From: Cognatundibacterium squillarum
GTDB taxonomy: Bacteria; Pseudomonadota; Gammaproteobacteria; Burkholderiales; Burkholderiaceae_D
DNA: 64,000 nucleotides
NCBI RefSeq assembly: GCF_014652435.1
Contig: NZ_BMYU01000001.1
Location: 124,001 to 188,000 of the forward strand
Direction: 5' to 3'
The notes beneath the pieces are model-generated. The model ran no database searches. It was not told the origin of the DNA and saw only the letters and a program-made list of their open reading frames with translations. Of this stretch, positions 52,333 through 61,133 are shown in pieces (positions within the stretch are counted from its first letter, which is position 1; every line of letters begins with the position of its first letter). Position numbers and translations under genes: made by a program.

Positions 52333-52890
52333 ATGAATATAAGTTTGCCGGTTTTTGTGTTCGATTTTTTTAAAAAATTTCAGCATATTTTTATTTTTTG
52401 TTTTTTAACGCCGGGGAAAAGCTGGCAGCAGGAATTCATTCTTAAGTTCTGCGTGCTTGGTGTAATTGAGGGAATTTTTCAATTCTTTTTTATTTTGGGA
52501 GATGTTCCGAATAGTCTGGGAAATTTGGCATTCAAAGTGATGGACATTTATTTCTTCTTTAAAAAATTCGTTAATCCTTTTGTTTTTGGTGCCTTGTTGG
52601 AAAATGTGTTACTGATGTGGATATGTCGCCTTGCTATAAAATTCCATGTTCCGGATTTCTGGACTGTTTTTATTTGGGGTTTGTTCTTTGGTGGATTGCA
52701 TGTTTTGGTTAAAGATGTCGATTCTATTAATGCCATTCCATTTTTTTGGGTAATTACAGGGATGTATCTTAGCTGGTACCGTTCAAAAAATTCTTTTTTA
52801 ATTATTCTTTTATTTCACGGGTTATGGAATTTTAATGCATCTATCTTTCTTATGTTGTTCGGACGTTTTTTTGAGTATTGGTTTAGTTAG
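52333..52890 (+). CDS. CPBP-like intramembrane protease B2
   Basis: A 185-residue paralogue of B1, similar along the whole length. All motif residues are kept: Glu90-Asn...Arg99, FGGLH with His123, FHGLWN with His162 and Asn166. The N-terminal TPGKSWQQEF block (residues 26-35) is the same as in B1. Like B1 it has no clear ribosome site and follows an A-type 3' end. AT-rich. Confidence 0.75.
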   Translation: MNISLPVFVFDFFKKFQHIFIFCFLTPGKSWQQEFILKFCVLGVIEGIFQFFFILGDVPNSLGNLAFKVMDIYFFFKKFVNPFVFGALLENVLLMWICRLAIKFHVPDFWTVFIWGLFFGGLHVLVKDVDSINAIPFFWVITGMYLSWYRSKNSFLIILLFHGLWNFNASIFLMLFGRFFEYWFS

Positions 52891-52901
52891 TCGGGGGATT
52901 T

Positions 52902-53471
52902 GTGGATATTGCTCTTCCGGGTTTTTTGTTCGATTTTTTAAAAAAATTTTATCGTGTTTTTATTTTTTGCCTTTTAACTCCAGGTCAGCGTTGGTACACA
53001 GAATTAATCATTAAATTCAGCATTTTGTTTGTTCTTACTTATGGCATTGGTTTTTCATTTTTTATACTTGGTGATTTTTCTGATCCAAATATTTTAAGTG
53101 ATACCAATGAAGCCGGAGGAGAAACCAGAAGCACAAATTTGCTCGGTTTTGTAATGCTTGTAGTGATTTCGCCGCTGATTGAAAATGCTTTGATGGTGCT
53201 GTATTGTCGGTTATGTAAATTTTTTCGACTACATGAGTTATTGATTTGCCTTAGTTTCGGTTTTTTGTTTGGCGGACTCCATATTCTGTTATTTGGATGG
53301 TTGGGAGTGCATGCAATTTTTTCTTTTGCTCTTCAGGCGGGAATTTATCTGAACTGGTATCAGTCAGTAAACGCCTATCTCCGGACAGTTTGTTTTCATG
53401 CTCTTTGGAATGGCACAATTTTTTTGATTGCGATTTGCATAGAGCGAATGCCTAAAGGAATCTTGATTTGA
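52902..53471 (+). CDS. CPBP-like intramembrane protease B3
   Basis: A 189-residue, more diverged paralogue. Motif residues: Glu94-Asn...Arg103 (IENALMVLYCR), FGGLH with His127, FHALWN with His166 and Asn170. The loop between helices one and two is longer (about residues 58-80). The GTG at 52902 is preceded by GGGGGA. AT-rich like B1 and B2. Confidence 0.75.
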   Translation: MDIALPGFLFDFLKKFYRVFIFCLLTPGQRWYTELIIKFSILFVLTYGIGFSFFILGDFSDPNILSDTNEAGGETRSTNLLGFVMLVVISPLIENALMVLYCRLCKFFRLHELLICLSFGFLFGGLHILLFGWLGVHAIFSFALQAGIYLNWYQSVNAYLRTVCFHALWNGTIFLIAICIERMPKGILI

Positions 53472-53484
53472 GGTTTTTGTTTTG

Positions 53485-54048
53485 ATGAAGTATTTCAGCG
53501 GTATATCAGTTTTTTTAGCTTTTCTGATACGAAAATTTCGTATTATTTTTCCATCGCTAAACTGGCCCAATCCGACTTTGGAGGTAATGGCGAAGTGGGC
53601 TGTTTTTACATATGTGCGGCTTATATGGTTTGTTCTTTGTGTATTAATTAATCCTGAGGAGTCCATCACTTCACTTGAAAAAGTGCCAGCTGTTGTGATG
53701 AACAAATATTTCTCGTTGCTGCCAGATTGGAGTGAAAATTTATTTTTATATGCATTTCCTTTGTTTGAGTTTTTCGTCGTATTTGCGATGCTGAAATTTT
53801 TTACGCGTTCCAGATTACCGGCATTTTTACAGTGCTTACTGATTGGTATTGCGGGGTCTTCTGCTTATTTTTTCTGTTATGGACATTGGAATGCTTTGAT
53901 AGAACTGCCATTCTTCTTTGTTTTGGCCAGTCTGGTGCTCAAGCATCAACTCACTACGAGAGGGTTTTGTTACGGGCTACTGTTTGATTTTCTGAACCGG
54001 AGTGTTCTTTTGTTGATGTTGTCGCTGATGTCAGTTGTACCTGAGTAA
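53485..54048 (+). CDS. Membrane protein A2, CPBP-like fold without histidines
   Basis: A 187-residue homologue of A1: NWPN..LE...KW.VFT.VR block (residues 26-45), Glu95 and Lys104 in place of the Glu-Arg pair, GSSAY with Tyr128, and the shared segment ALIE(L/V)PF...LAS. The distance from Glu95 to Tyr128 is again 33. The HxxxN motif is absent (FDFLNR instead). Two N-terminal hydrophobic stretches precede the shared core. ATG at 53485 with GAGG upstream; a TTG at 53482 is directly before it. Confidence 0.72.
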   Translation: MKYFSGISVFLAFLIRKFRIIFPSLNWPNPTLEVMAKWAVFTYVRLIWFVLCVLINPEESITSLEKVPAVVMNKYFSLLPDWSENLFLYAFPLFEFFVVFAMLKFFTRSRLPAFLQCLLIGIAGSSAYFFCYGHWNALIELPFFFVLASLVLKHQLTTRGFCYGLLFDFLNRSVLLLMLSLMSVVPE

Positions 54049-54068
54049 TAGTAAAAAATGCAATTTGT

Positions 54069-54152
54069 TATGCCAATCTCCGCATCACACATTTTCTGAG
54101 GCCCGGACTTTCTGCCGACGACCGCCGGGTTGCTGTGCTGGAATCCGCATTT
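54069..54152 (-). repeat. 84-bp dispersed repeat, copy F
   Basis: On the minus strand from AAATGCGGATTCCAGC through GGTCGTCGGCAGAAAGTCC; the last 17 bases are degenerate (12 of 17 match the consensus end), but the length of 84 is kept. It lies between A2 and the convergent dnaE2. Confidence 0.82.
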
Positions 54153-54173
54153 GGGGGTGTTTTGGCGGGGTTT

Positions 54174-57100
54174 TCAGCAGAAATCGCGGCTGTGGGTGGT
54201 CAGGGATTGCAGCCAGTGGCTGAGGTCTTCGAGGCGGCCGGCGATCAGGTGGCGGACGCCGTTCTGGTATTGCCATACGCCGTGCACGGCGAGCAGGCTG
54301 GCGTGCAGGGCTTCGCGGCGCTGGCGTTCAAATACGGCGGGCCAGACGATGATGTTGACGGTACCGCTTTCATCTTCCAGTGTCATAAACAATACGCCTT
54401 TTGCCGTGCCGGGGCGCTGGCGCACGGTGACCAGTCCGCAGGCTTTGGCGACTTGTCCGTGGCGGTAATCCTGTAATACGGCGGCAGCCTGAAAACCCTG
54501 TTCGCGCAGGGCTTTGCGCAGCAGCGCCAGCGGGTGGCTGCGCAGGCTGAAACCTTGTGTGGCGTAGTCTTGCCGGATTTGCTCTGCCAGTCCGGGGGCG
54601 CGCAGTTGCAGTGCGGTTTCGGGGACGGGGCTTTGTTGCAGCAAATCTTTGCTGGCGACGGCGGCGCTGGCTTGCCACAGTGCCTGCCGCCGGTGTCCGG
54701 ACAGACTGTGCAGCGCATCGGCATGGGCCAGACATTGCAGTTCGTGGCGGTTTAAGCGGGCGCGCTGCGCCAGATCCGCGACATCGGCAAACGGGGCTTG
54801 TGCGCGTGCCTGGCTGATGCGGCGGGCGCAATCGGCAGACAGGCCGCTGATCAGCGATAAGCCCAGCCGCACAGAGGGTTGCGAGGGATTGTCAGGGTGC
54901 GGTGTGCGCAGGCTGCTGTCCCATTCGCTGTCGCTGACATCGGCGGGTAGCACGTGTACGCGGTGGCGGCGCGCATCCTGCACCAGTTGCGATGGGCTGT
55001 AAAAACCCATGGGTTGCGAGTTCAGCAGCGCGCATAAAAAAATTGCCGGTTCATGGCATTTAATCCAGCTGCTTAAATACGCCAGAATCGCAAAGCTGGC
55101 GGCGTGGCTTTCGGGAAAGCCGTAATCGCCGAAGCCTTTCATTTGTTCAAAAATGCGTTCGGCAAAGGCGGCGTCATAGCCGTTGTGCACCATGCGGCTG
55201 ACGATGCGGTCATGAAATCCTTCCAGTCCGCCTTTGCGTTTCCATGCTGCCATGGCGCGGCGCAGCTGATCGGCTTCGCCGGGCGTGAAGTCGGCGGCGG
55301 CCATGGCAATCTGCATGACTTGTTCCTGAAAAATCGGTACGCCCAGTGTTCGTTCCAGCGCAGCCTGCATGCCGGGATTGGGGTAATGTTCGATTTCTTC
55401 CAGCCCCTGACGGCGGCGCAGGTAAGGATGCACCATGCCCCCCTGTATCGGGCCGGGGCGCACAATCGCCACCTGCACCACCAGATCGTAAAACGTTTGC
55501 GGTTGCAGGCGCGGCAGCATACTCATCTGGGCGCGGGATTCGATCTGGAACACGCCGATGGTGTCGGCGCGGCAAATCATGGCGTAAGTGGCGGGATCTT
55601 CGCGCGGAATGTCCTGTAGTCTGGCGGGTTTGCCGGGGAAACAGGCCATCATATCGAGGGCGCGGCGGATCATGCTGAGCATGCCCAGCGCCAGCACATC
55701 GACCTTGAGCAAACCCAGCGCTTCCAGATCATCTTTGTCCCACTGAATAACGGAGCGTTCCGGCATGGCGGCGTTTTCTACCGGCACCAGCCGCGATAAG
55801 CGATCGCGCGCAATCACAAAGCCGCCGGTGTGTTGCGATAAATGGCGCGGAAAGCCCATCAGTTGCCAGGTCAGTGCAATCCAGCGTTGCGCCACCGGGC
55901 TGTTGGCCTGTAAGCCGCATTCCGCCAGCCGCAGCGCGAAGTCGTCACGGCTGTCAAACCAGCGCTGGGAACGGGCGACCTGATCGATCAGATCGGGATC
56001 AATCCCCAGCGCCTTGCCGGTTTCACGCAGCGCACCACGCGCGCGGAAGGTGTGTACCGCAGCGGCCAGCGCGGCACGGCGGCGGCCGTATTTGCGGTAA
56101 ATATACTGAATCACTTCTTCGCGCCGCTGGTGTTCAAAATCCACGTCAATATCGGGCGGTTCGCCGCGTTCGCGCGAGATAAAGCGTTCAAACAGCAGGG
56201 TATTCACTTCAGGGTTCACTTCGGTCACATGCAGGCAGTAGCACACAACCGAGTTCGCTGCCGAACCGCGTCCCTGACACAAAATGCCTTGCTCCCGCGC
56301 AAAACGCACGATGTCGTACACCGTCAGAAAATACGCTTCATACGAGAGTTCGTGAATCAGCGCCAGTTCGTATTCGATACGGTGAATCAGATGCGCACTG
56401 ATTCCTTGCGGGTAACGCTGATGCGCACCGGCATACACTTCGCTGCGCAGATAGGTTTCGGGTGTGAATCCGGCTGGTACCAGTTCATCCGGATATTCAT
56501 AGCGCAGACTATCCAGACTGAAATGGCAGCTTTCTGCAAGATCGACGGTAGCAGCCAGCGCATCGGCGCTGTAGATACGGCTCAGACGAAAACGTGAGCG
56601 CAGATGCTGTTCAGCATTCGGTTGCAGCAAGTGGCCGCATTCCTGCAATGGCAGGTTGTGGCGGATAGCGCTTAAGGTGTCCTGCAGGGGTTTGCGTGAG
56701 CGCACATGCATCAGCACATGGCCAACCGCCACCACGCGCAAGCCGTTTTCCTGCGCGATATGCTGTACATGCTGCTGCTGGTAATCGTCCGCCTGTTGCA
56801 GCGGCAAATGCAGGCCCATCCAGCCGCGATTGCCGAAAAGGTTTTTCAGCCAGACTGCTTGCTGTGCCAGTTGCGCGGGTTCTGCCGGATAGGCGGGAAT
56901 CAGAATTACATGGCAGCCCGGCAGGGCGCGTAAATGGCTGAGATCTTCCGGCGGCGCAGAAAAATCGCTGCTGTGCAGGCGGTAACTGCCCTTGCTGCAG
57001 CGGCTGCGGCCCAGCGTAATTAGTTCGCACAAATGGCCGTAAGCGATGCGGTCTTGCGCAATCACCACCAGCGTCATACCGGACAGCGCGGGGTTGTCAT

Positions 57101-57410
57101 CCTCCAGCCGGAAATAACTGCCGATCAGCAATTGCGGCGGCGGAAAAGCGGCGTCCGGCGTGCCGTCTTCGCTGCGGCTTTGCGGATTCAGCAAACCACG
57201 GTGATATTGCTGGCTGTAACTGCGCAAAGCATCATGCGCCCGCACCACACCGGCCACCGAGCATTCATCGGTGATGGCCAGTGCGCGATAGCCGAGTTCG
57301 GCGGCGCGCTGCACCAGTTCGGATGCATGCGATGCGCCTTCCAGAAAACTGAAATTGCTGAGGCAGAACAGTTCTGCGTAATCCGGCAATAGCGGGCGTT
57401 CGCGGTTCAT
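54174..57410 (-). CDS. dnaE2: Error-prone DNA polymerase DnaE2
   Basis: A 1078-residue C-family polymerase of the DnaE2 (ImuC) branch. N-terminal PHP domain (SNFSFLEGASHASELVQRA), palm with catalytic aspartates in PPDIDVDFEHQRR near residue 418, the finger region, HhH (near VADLAQRARLNRHEL) and a C-terminal OB fold (GVLFMTLEDESGTVNIIVWP). It makes damage-induced mutations together with ImuA and ImuB. Its start overlaps the imuB stop by four bases. Confidence 0.95.
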   Translation of the reverse strand: MNRERPLLPDYAELFCLSNFSFLEGASHASELVQRAAELGYRALAITDECSVAGVVRAHDALRSYSQQYHRGLLNPQSRSEDGTPDAAFPPPQLLIGSYFRLEDDNPALSGMTLVVIAQDRIAYGHLCELITLGRSRCSKGSYRLHSSDFSAPPEDLSHLRALPGCHVILIPAYPAEPAQLAQQAVWLKNLFGNRGWMGLHLPLQQADDYQQQHVQHIAQENGLRVVAVGHVLMHVRSRKPLQDTLSAIRHNLPLQECGHLLQPNAEQHLRSRFRLSRIYSADALAATVDLAESCHFSLDSLRYEYPDELVPAGFTPETYLRSEVYAGAHQRYPQGISAHLIHRIEYELALIHELSYEAYFLTVYDIVRFAREQGILCQGRGSAANSVVCYCLHVTEVNPEVNTLLFERFISRERGEPPDIDVDFEHQRREEVIQYIYRKYGRRRAALAAAVHTFRARGALRETGKALGIDPDLIDQVARSQRWFDSRDDFALRLAECGLQANSPVAQRWIALTWQLMGFPRHLSQHTGGFVIARDRLSRLVPVENAAMPERSVIQWDKDDLEALGLLKVDVLALGMLSMIRRALDMMACFPGKPARLQDIPREDPATYAMICRADTIGVFQIESRAQMSMLPRLQPQTFYDLVVQVAIVRPGPIQGGMVHPYLRRRQGLEEIEHYPNPGMQAALERTLGVPIFQEQVMQIAMAAADFTPGEADQLRRAMAAWKRKGGLEGFHDRIVSRMVHNGYDAAFAERIFEQMKGFGDYGFPESHAASFAILAYLSSWIKCHEPAIFLCALLNSQPMGFYSPSQLVQDARRHRVHVLPADVSDSEWDSSLRTPHPDNPSQPSVRLGLSLISGLSADCARRISQARAQAPFADVADLAQRARLNRHELQCLAHADALHSLSGHRRQALWQASAAVASKDLLQQSPVPETALQLRAPGLAEQIRQDYATQGFSLRSHPLALLRKALREQGFQAAAVLQDYRHGQVAKACGLVTVRQRPGTAKGVLFMTLEDESGTVNIIVWPAVFERQRREALHASLLAVHGVWQYQNGVRHLIAGRLEDLSHWLQSLTTHSRDFC

Positions 57411-59008
57411 CCGAATACTCCGTGTAAATACCAGCGGCTGACATCACCGGCATGCAAAGGCCGCTCCCGGAAAATCCAGTACTGCACATGGTTGCTGCCA
57501 ACGGCGATGAAGTAGTCGCGCAGACCGGCGTGTTCGCTCCACCAGCCGGTTTCCACCCGTTCTGCGGCAGAGATAATCTGCAAAGGCCCGTGCCACCAGG
57601 GTTTTTCATCGCGCAGGCTTAAGGCTTGCGGTTGTGCCAGCAGCCATGCGGGGCGGTACAGTGCGCTGGTGTGGTCGCTGATCTGGCGGCGCTGACGGGC
57701 AGACACCGGCTGCATCACGGAAACCCACTGATTCGCCCGTTCCGGCAAGTGTTCATCGGAATGTGCCGGACGGCATACCTGATCCGCACCGAGGCGCGTG
57801 GCCAGCAAGGCTAATAAGCGTTGATGATCCGCCGTCTGCATACCGGCATCCGGAAATAAATCGCCGTTGCCTGCTGGCAGCGCCTGCGTTTGCGGCACTT
57901 GCAGATGCAGAGCAATCACGGGATGGCTGAGACTGAGCAGCGCGAGTTTTTCTTTGAGCAGCGGCCAGAAATCCGCCATTTGCCAGCCAGCGGAAGTCAG
58001 TTCCAGTGTCAGCACTGCCGGCGCTATCGCCTGACGACCACGTTCATACGGCAAACGAATCGTCAGCGCAGCGGTGGCAAGCTGGCGGCGCTGCAGCCAG
58101 CTGCATAAACGGGTCAGCAAGCGTTGCAGATAAGGCTGTAACTGATCGCTGCGTTCCATACGGTCGGGCAATTCCTGTGTGAATTCGCAGTGTTCGGCTT
58201 CCACATGCCAGACCAGCGGCGCTGGCCGTTCGCCGTATAACTGATCGGTTTCCTGCAGCAACGCCGCGCTGGTACGGCGCTGCAAACCGGCGCGCGGCAA
58301 GCGGCGTAAGTCACCGAGTTTGTGACAGGCGATGCCTTCCAGCAGCGATAAATACGGCGCGGCCTGCAATAAAAAATGCACCGGTATGCGGTTCAACCGC
58401 GCTGCCAGCCTTGGCATTGGCAAGCACAACGCATAGGTTTTGCCAATGGCAGCGGCATGACGCGCCAGCAAAGCGGCAGCCATGGCAACCGGTGCAACGG
58501 CGGTACAGGCGCTGACATCCAGCGCAGCCAGCACATGCCGTATGCGCTTACGTAACAGGCGTATACCGCCGAACAAGCGCAGGCTGGCGGTCACATCCAT
58601 CAGCACGGTGGCTGGTGCCAGCATGCACACCGAAGGCGTGAACTGCAGCAACACTTCCGCGCATTGCTGCAGCAGGGCTTGCTCGCGCTGCGTATCGCGT
58701 TGCTGAAAACGGGCATCGTGACATAAGAGTTCTATACCCGCGCGGCGCATACCGCTGCGTACACCGGCCTGAACTGCCGCCGGATTCATCAGCCAGCTGC
58801 GCTGTTGTTCCATGATCACGATGGCTTGTGAGCCGGATTGCCACTGGCTGCGCGGGAAAAAAGCTTCCATGCCCAGCTGAGGTAAAACCACGGCAATCCA
58901 GACCGGTGGCCGGATGATCACAGCCGCAGCACCAGCTGCTGCACCGGCATCAGCGCCTTTGCCGCTGGCGGTGCTGTCTTGCTGCGTGGCGTGTGTAATG
59001 GCAGACAT
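57407..59008 (-). CDS. imuB: Y-family polymerase-like mutagenesis protein ImuB
   Basis: A 533-residue protein with the Y-family polymerase fold. The N-terminal catalytic Asp of the palm (normally in a DMDAFF-type motif) is absent: the region reads WIAVVLPQLGMEAFF. This is the known hallmark of ImuB, a non-catalytic scaffold linking DnaE2 to the sliding clamp. LMDVTASLRLFGG is the second palm strand. I place the start at the ATG at 59008, seven bases past imuA; the frame is open further into imuA but overlaps it heavily. Confidence 0.92.
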   Translation of the reverse strand: MSAITHATQQDSTASGKGADAGAAAGAAAVIIRPPVWIAVVLPQLGMEAFFPRSQWQSGSQAIVIMEQQRSWLMNPAAVQAGVRSGMRRAGIELLCHDARFQQRDTQREQALLQQCAEVLLQFTPSVCMLAPATVLMDVTASLRLFGGIRLLRKRIRHVLAALDVSACTAVAPVAMAAALLARHAAAIGKTYALCLPMPRLAARLNRIPVHFLLQAAPYLSLLEGIACHKLGDLRRLPRAGLQRRTSAALLQETDQLYGERPAPLVWHVEAEHCEFTQELPDRMERSDQLQPYLQRLLTRLCSWLQRRQLATAALTIRLPYERGRQAIAPAVLTLELTSAGWQMADFWPLLKEKLALLSLSHPVIALHLQVPQTQALPAGNGDLFPDAGMQTADHQRLLALLATRLGADQVCRPAHSDEHLPERANQWVSVMQPVSARQRRQISDHTSALYRPAWLLAQPQALSLRDEKPWWHGPLQIISAAERVETGWWSEHAGLRDYFIAVGSNHVQYWIFRERPLHAGDVSRWYLHGVFG

Positions 59009-59015
59009 CGCGCGC

Positions 59016-59702
59016 TTACTGCAGCAAACGGGAAACACGCTGCGCTGGCTGCGCCACGGCAGGCTGACGATCGTGCTGCAAATCCGACAGATACGGATGC
59101 GCAGGCAGATACAGCGGCAAATGCTGATCCATGGCCTGACCACGTCGCTTCAGAATGCGTACCTGCATGCCGTATGAAGCGGGCAGGGCGGCAATACGTA
59201 AAGCGGCTGGCGAAGGTGTTTGCGCCACGCTCATCGGGCGGATTAAACACAGCAGGCTTTCGGTTTGCTGCGCCAGCAAATGCAGGCGGCGTAACTGATC
59301 ATTACGTAACTGATCTGCCCACAATAAAACGGCTGCACTGCTGCGGTGGCGCAATATCTGTTCCGTGGCCCACAAACGGTCTTTCAGCAATGCCGGATTA
59401 ACCCAGACCAGCCGCTGGCGGAAGCTGTCGTCATGGCTGAAACCATGAATTTGCGGCACATACGGCGGCGCCACCAGCATCAGCGCACCCTGCGTTAACT
59501 GACGTAAAGCGGGAAGCAACAGACGGCATTCCAGCGTACCCGGTTCATCAATCAGTAATTCCATCAACTGCCCCAGCGGCCAGCCCTGACCGGGCAATTC
59601 GCGGTTCAGCATACGAAAACCGGAATCCAGCGTTCGCCCGTGGGCATGACCCAGTTGCGAGGCGCGCCAGAGGGCGGGGTGAATCTGTTCAGGGGAATTC
59701 AT
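59016..59702 (-). CDS. imuA: Translesion synthesis protein ImuA
   Basis: A 228-residue RecA-like protein (also called SulA-like) of the SOS mutasome. Segments such as LWRASQLGHAHGRTLDSGF, PGQGWPLGQLMELLIDEPG and LLLPALRQLT are the family N-terminus. It leads the imuA-imuB-dnaE2 cassette, and a LexA box sits 20 bases before its start. ImuA's exact role is unresolved; it is required for induced mutagenesis where tested. Confidence 0.92.
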   Translation of the reverse strand: MNSPEQIHPALWRASQLGHAHGRTLDSGFRMLNRELPGQGWPLGQLMELLIDEPGTLECRLLLPALRQLTQGALMLVAPPYVPQIHGFSHDDSFRQRLVWVNPALLKDRLWATEQILRHRSSAAVLLWADQLRNDQLRRLHLLAQQTESLLCLIRPMSVAQTPSPAALRIAALPASYGMQVRILKRRGQAMDQHLPLYLPAHPYLSDLQHDRQPAVAQPAQRVSRLLQ

Positions 59703-59721
59703 GATATGCTCGGCATAAATA

Positions 59722-59737
59722 CTGTATGTATGTACAG
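59722..59737. promoter_or_regulatory. LexA box of the imuA-imuB-dnaE2 cassette
   Basis: CTGTATGTATGTACAG matches the LexA consensus CTGT-N8-ACAG in both half-sites and most of the spacer. It lies 20 bases upstream of the imuA start, over the likely promoter. LexA repression released by DNA damage is therefore expected. Confidence 0.93.
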
Positions 59738-59981
59738 TATAAAATCAGTTGCCGGTATTTTCAAATGCAGTGATTTTTCAGGGGCGGGCAGGTGGTTTTC
59801 CCTCTGAGGTGCTGTCAGCGGACGTCAGAAATATGCGACACTGATAAAAATACTGATTGGATATACAGTAGTTTGTGCTAAAGTACTGTTCATGGACGAA
59901 CAACACCGGTCACGCAGCAAACGATCTTTTCAAAGGCATGTTCATCCCTGATCTCAATGCATCCTTACTGGAGTTTGAAAA

Positions 59982-60209
59982 ATGGCATACCTCGAACAAT
60001 CTCTGAATACCCGCTTCAGCCTGCAACTGTCTCCTAACGCATTTGTGATGCGTCTGGGCCGCCGCGAATTATTTGTCTGCCGCGATTTCCGTCAGCGTCC
60101 GTATGCGGTGAATCCGCTGGTGGATTGCAGCACAGGCGTGCAGCCCGGCCATCTGGAAATTCTGCTGGCGCGCAAATGGCTGGTGATTTTGTCCTGCGCG
60201 AAATGGTGA
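59982..60209 (+). CDS. Small protein of unknown function, divergent from imuA
   Basis: A 75-residue, basic protein (MAYLEQSLNTRFSLQLSPNAF...LEILLARKW) with GGAG eight bases before the ATG. No domain recognised. A promoter-like pair TTGGAT and TAAAGT lies at about 59856-59883, and overlaps an inverted repeat ACAGTA-N13-TACTGT. It faces away from the SOS cassette with the LexA box about 245 bases upstream. A real gene is likely; a role in SOS is only suggested by position. Confidence 0.6.
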   Translation: MAYLEQSLNTRFSLQLSPNAFVMRLGRRELFVCRDFRQRPYAVNPLVDCSTGVQPGHLEILLARKWLVILSCAKW

Positions 60210-60560
60210 TTTGCCGCCAGACGGCATGAGGCTGGCTTCAGTGCCGGTCTCACAGAACCCTTCATTTGTTTGTATCTGCTCGGCAAAGGGACGCGCTAAT
60301 ACGCTGAGTTGCATTGAAAAATGCACTCGGAACAGCATCCGGAAACGCATCCGGCAAGGACACAGAGCGTAGCAAAAAGGAAGCGGACAGGAGTCTGACA
60401 GGGACTGAACAGAAGCTGTGCAAGGGCCGAAAAATCTTGAAGCACATCGCAGCGTTCTGTTTTTTCTTCGAAAACGATTTTGTCCTGCATTCCGCAGGCC
60501 AGCCAGTGCCCGCGTACATGACGTGGACAAGCTTTGTAACGGGGGGAAGCAGCGTGTTGC
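60210..60560. other. Intergenic region, nothing recognised
   Basis: About 350 bases. Open frames on both strands here lack ribosome sites and plausible sequence, and I see no repeat or RNA gene. Confidence 0.5.
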
Positions 60561-60848
60561 TTAACCCTTCACTGAAAAAGAGTAGCGTACTTCAGGATGG
60601 TCGCTTTTTCTGCGACCGCCGCTGTGTCTGCGGCCCTGCGCTTTTCTTGTGTTCAGTAAAATCGATACCTGTTGCATGCGACGATCCTGCTGTCTGCGAT
60701 CCGCGATGCGCGAGCGGCGGTCTGTTTCCGGCCAGCCTGCATCTGTGATCGCAGCAGCCTCGGATTTATCTGCGGAAACGTGTTTAACAGCCGTCGCTGC
60801 CTGATTGTCATAACCCTGAAAGAGTTTTAAAACTTTGATGGGAAACAT
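60561..60848 (-). CDS. Small Arg-rich protein with RR repeats, possible gene
   Basis: Ninety-five residues from the ATG at 60848 (MFPIKVLKLFQGYDNQAATA). The C-terminal half has Arg-rich, Asp-Arg-Arg motifs (PETDRRSRIADRRQQDRR; ILLNTRKAQGRRHSGGRR), a pattern I associate with uncharacterised small proteins of related betaproteobacteria. No ribosome site is clear and the function is unknown. The frame continues upstream to 60968. Confidence 0.5.
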   Translation of the reverse strand: MFPIKVLKLFQGYDNQAATAVKHVSADKSEAAAITDAGWPETDRRSRIADRRQQDRRMQQVSILLNTRKAQGRRHSGGRRKSDHPEVRYSFSVKG

Positions 60849-61064
60849 GATGCGGTTTGCAAAATCGGTCTTTCCTGAGACAACGACAAACAGCACGCAG
60901 ACTTTAAGCAAAAGCGTGCAGCAAAGCCGTGGAACCGGCACAAAAACGCAAAATTTTGTGACATTCATGCTGTGCAGAAATGTTCATTTCCGTGTGGCAT
61001 CCAAACTGTGTCAGATTCTTCCGCAACCGGCGTAAAGCTCATCATGGCGCATGTCACGCCGGAA

Positions 61065-61097
61065 ATAAAAAACAGCACGCAAAGGTGCTGTTTTTTA
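61065..61097. terminator. Bidirectional terminator before the Pls-type gene end
   Basis: AAAAAACAGCAC/GTGCTGTTTTTT stem (61067-61078 with 61085-61096), symmetric A and T runs. It stops the minus-strand Pls/PosA gene. Confidence 0.88.
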
Positions 61098-61133
61098 TGG
61101 AAGTGGCAAAACCGCTAATGTGTCGGTCTTGCT

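Noticed and set aside
59870-59894. A second LexA box at ACAGTA...TACTGT
   Set aside because: The half-sites are in reverse order (ACAG then CTGT) and the spacer is too long, so it does not fit LexA.
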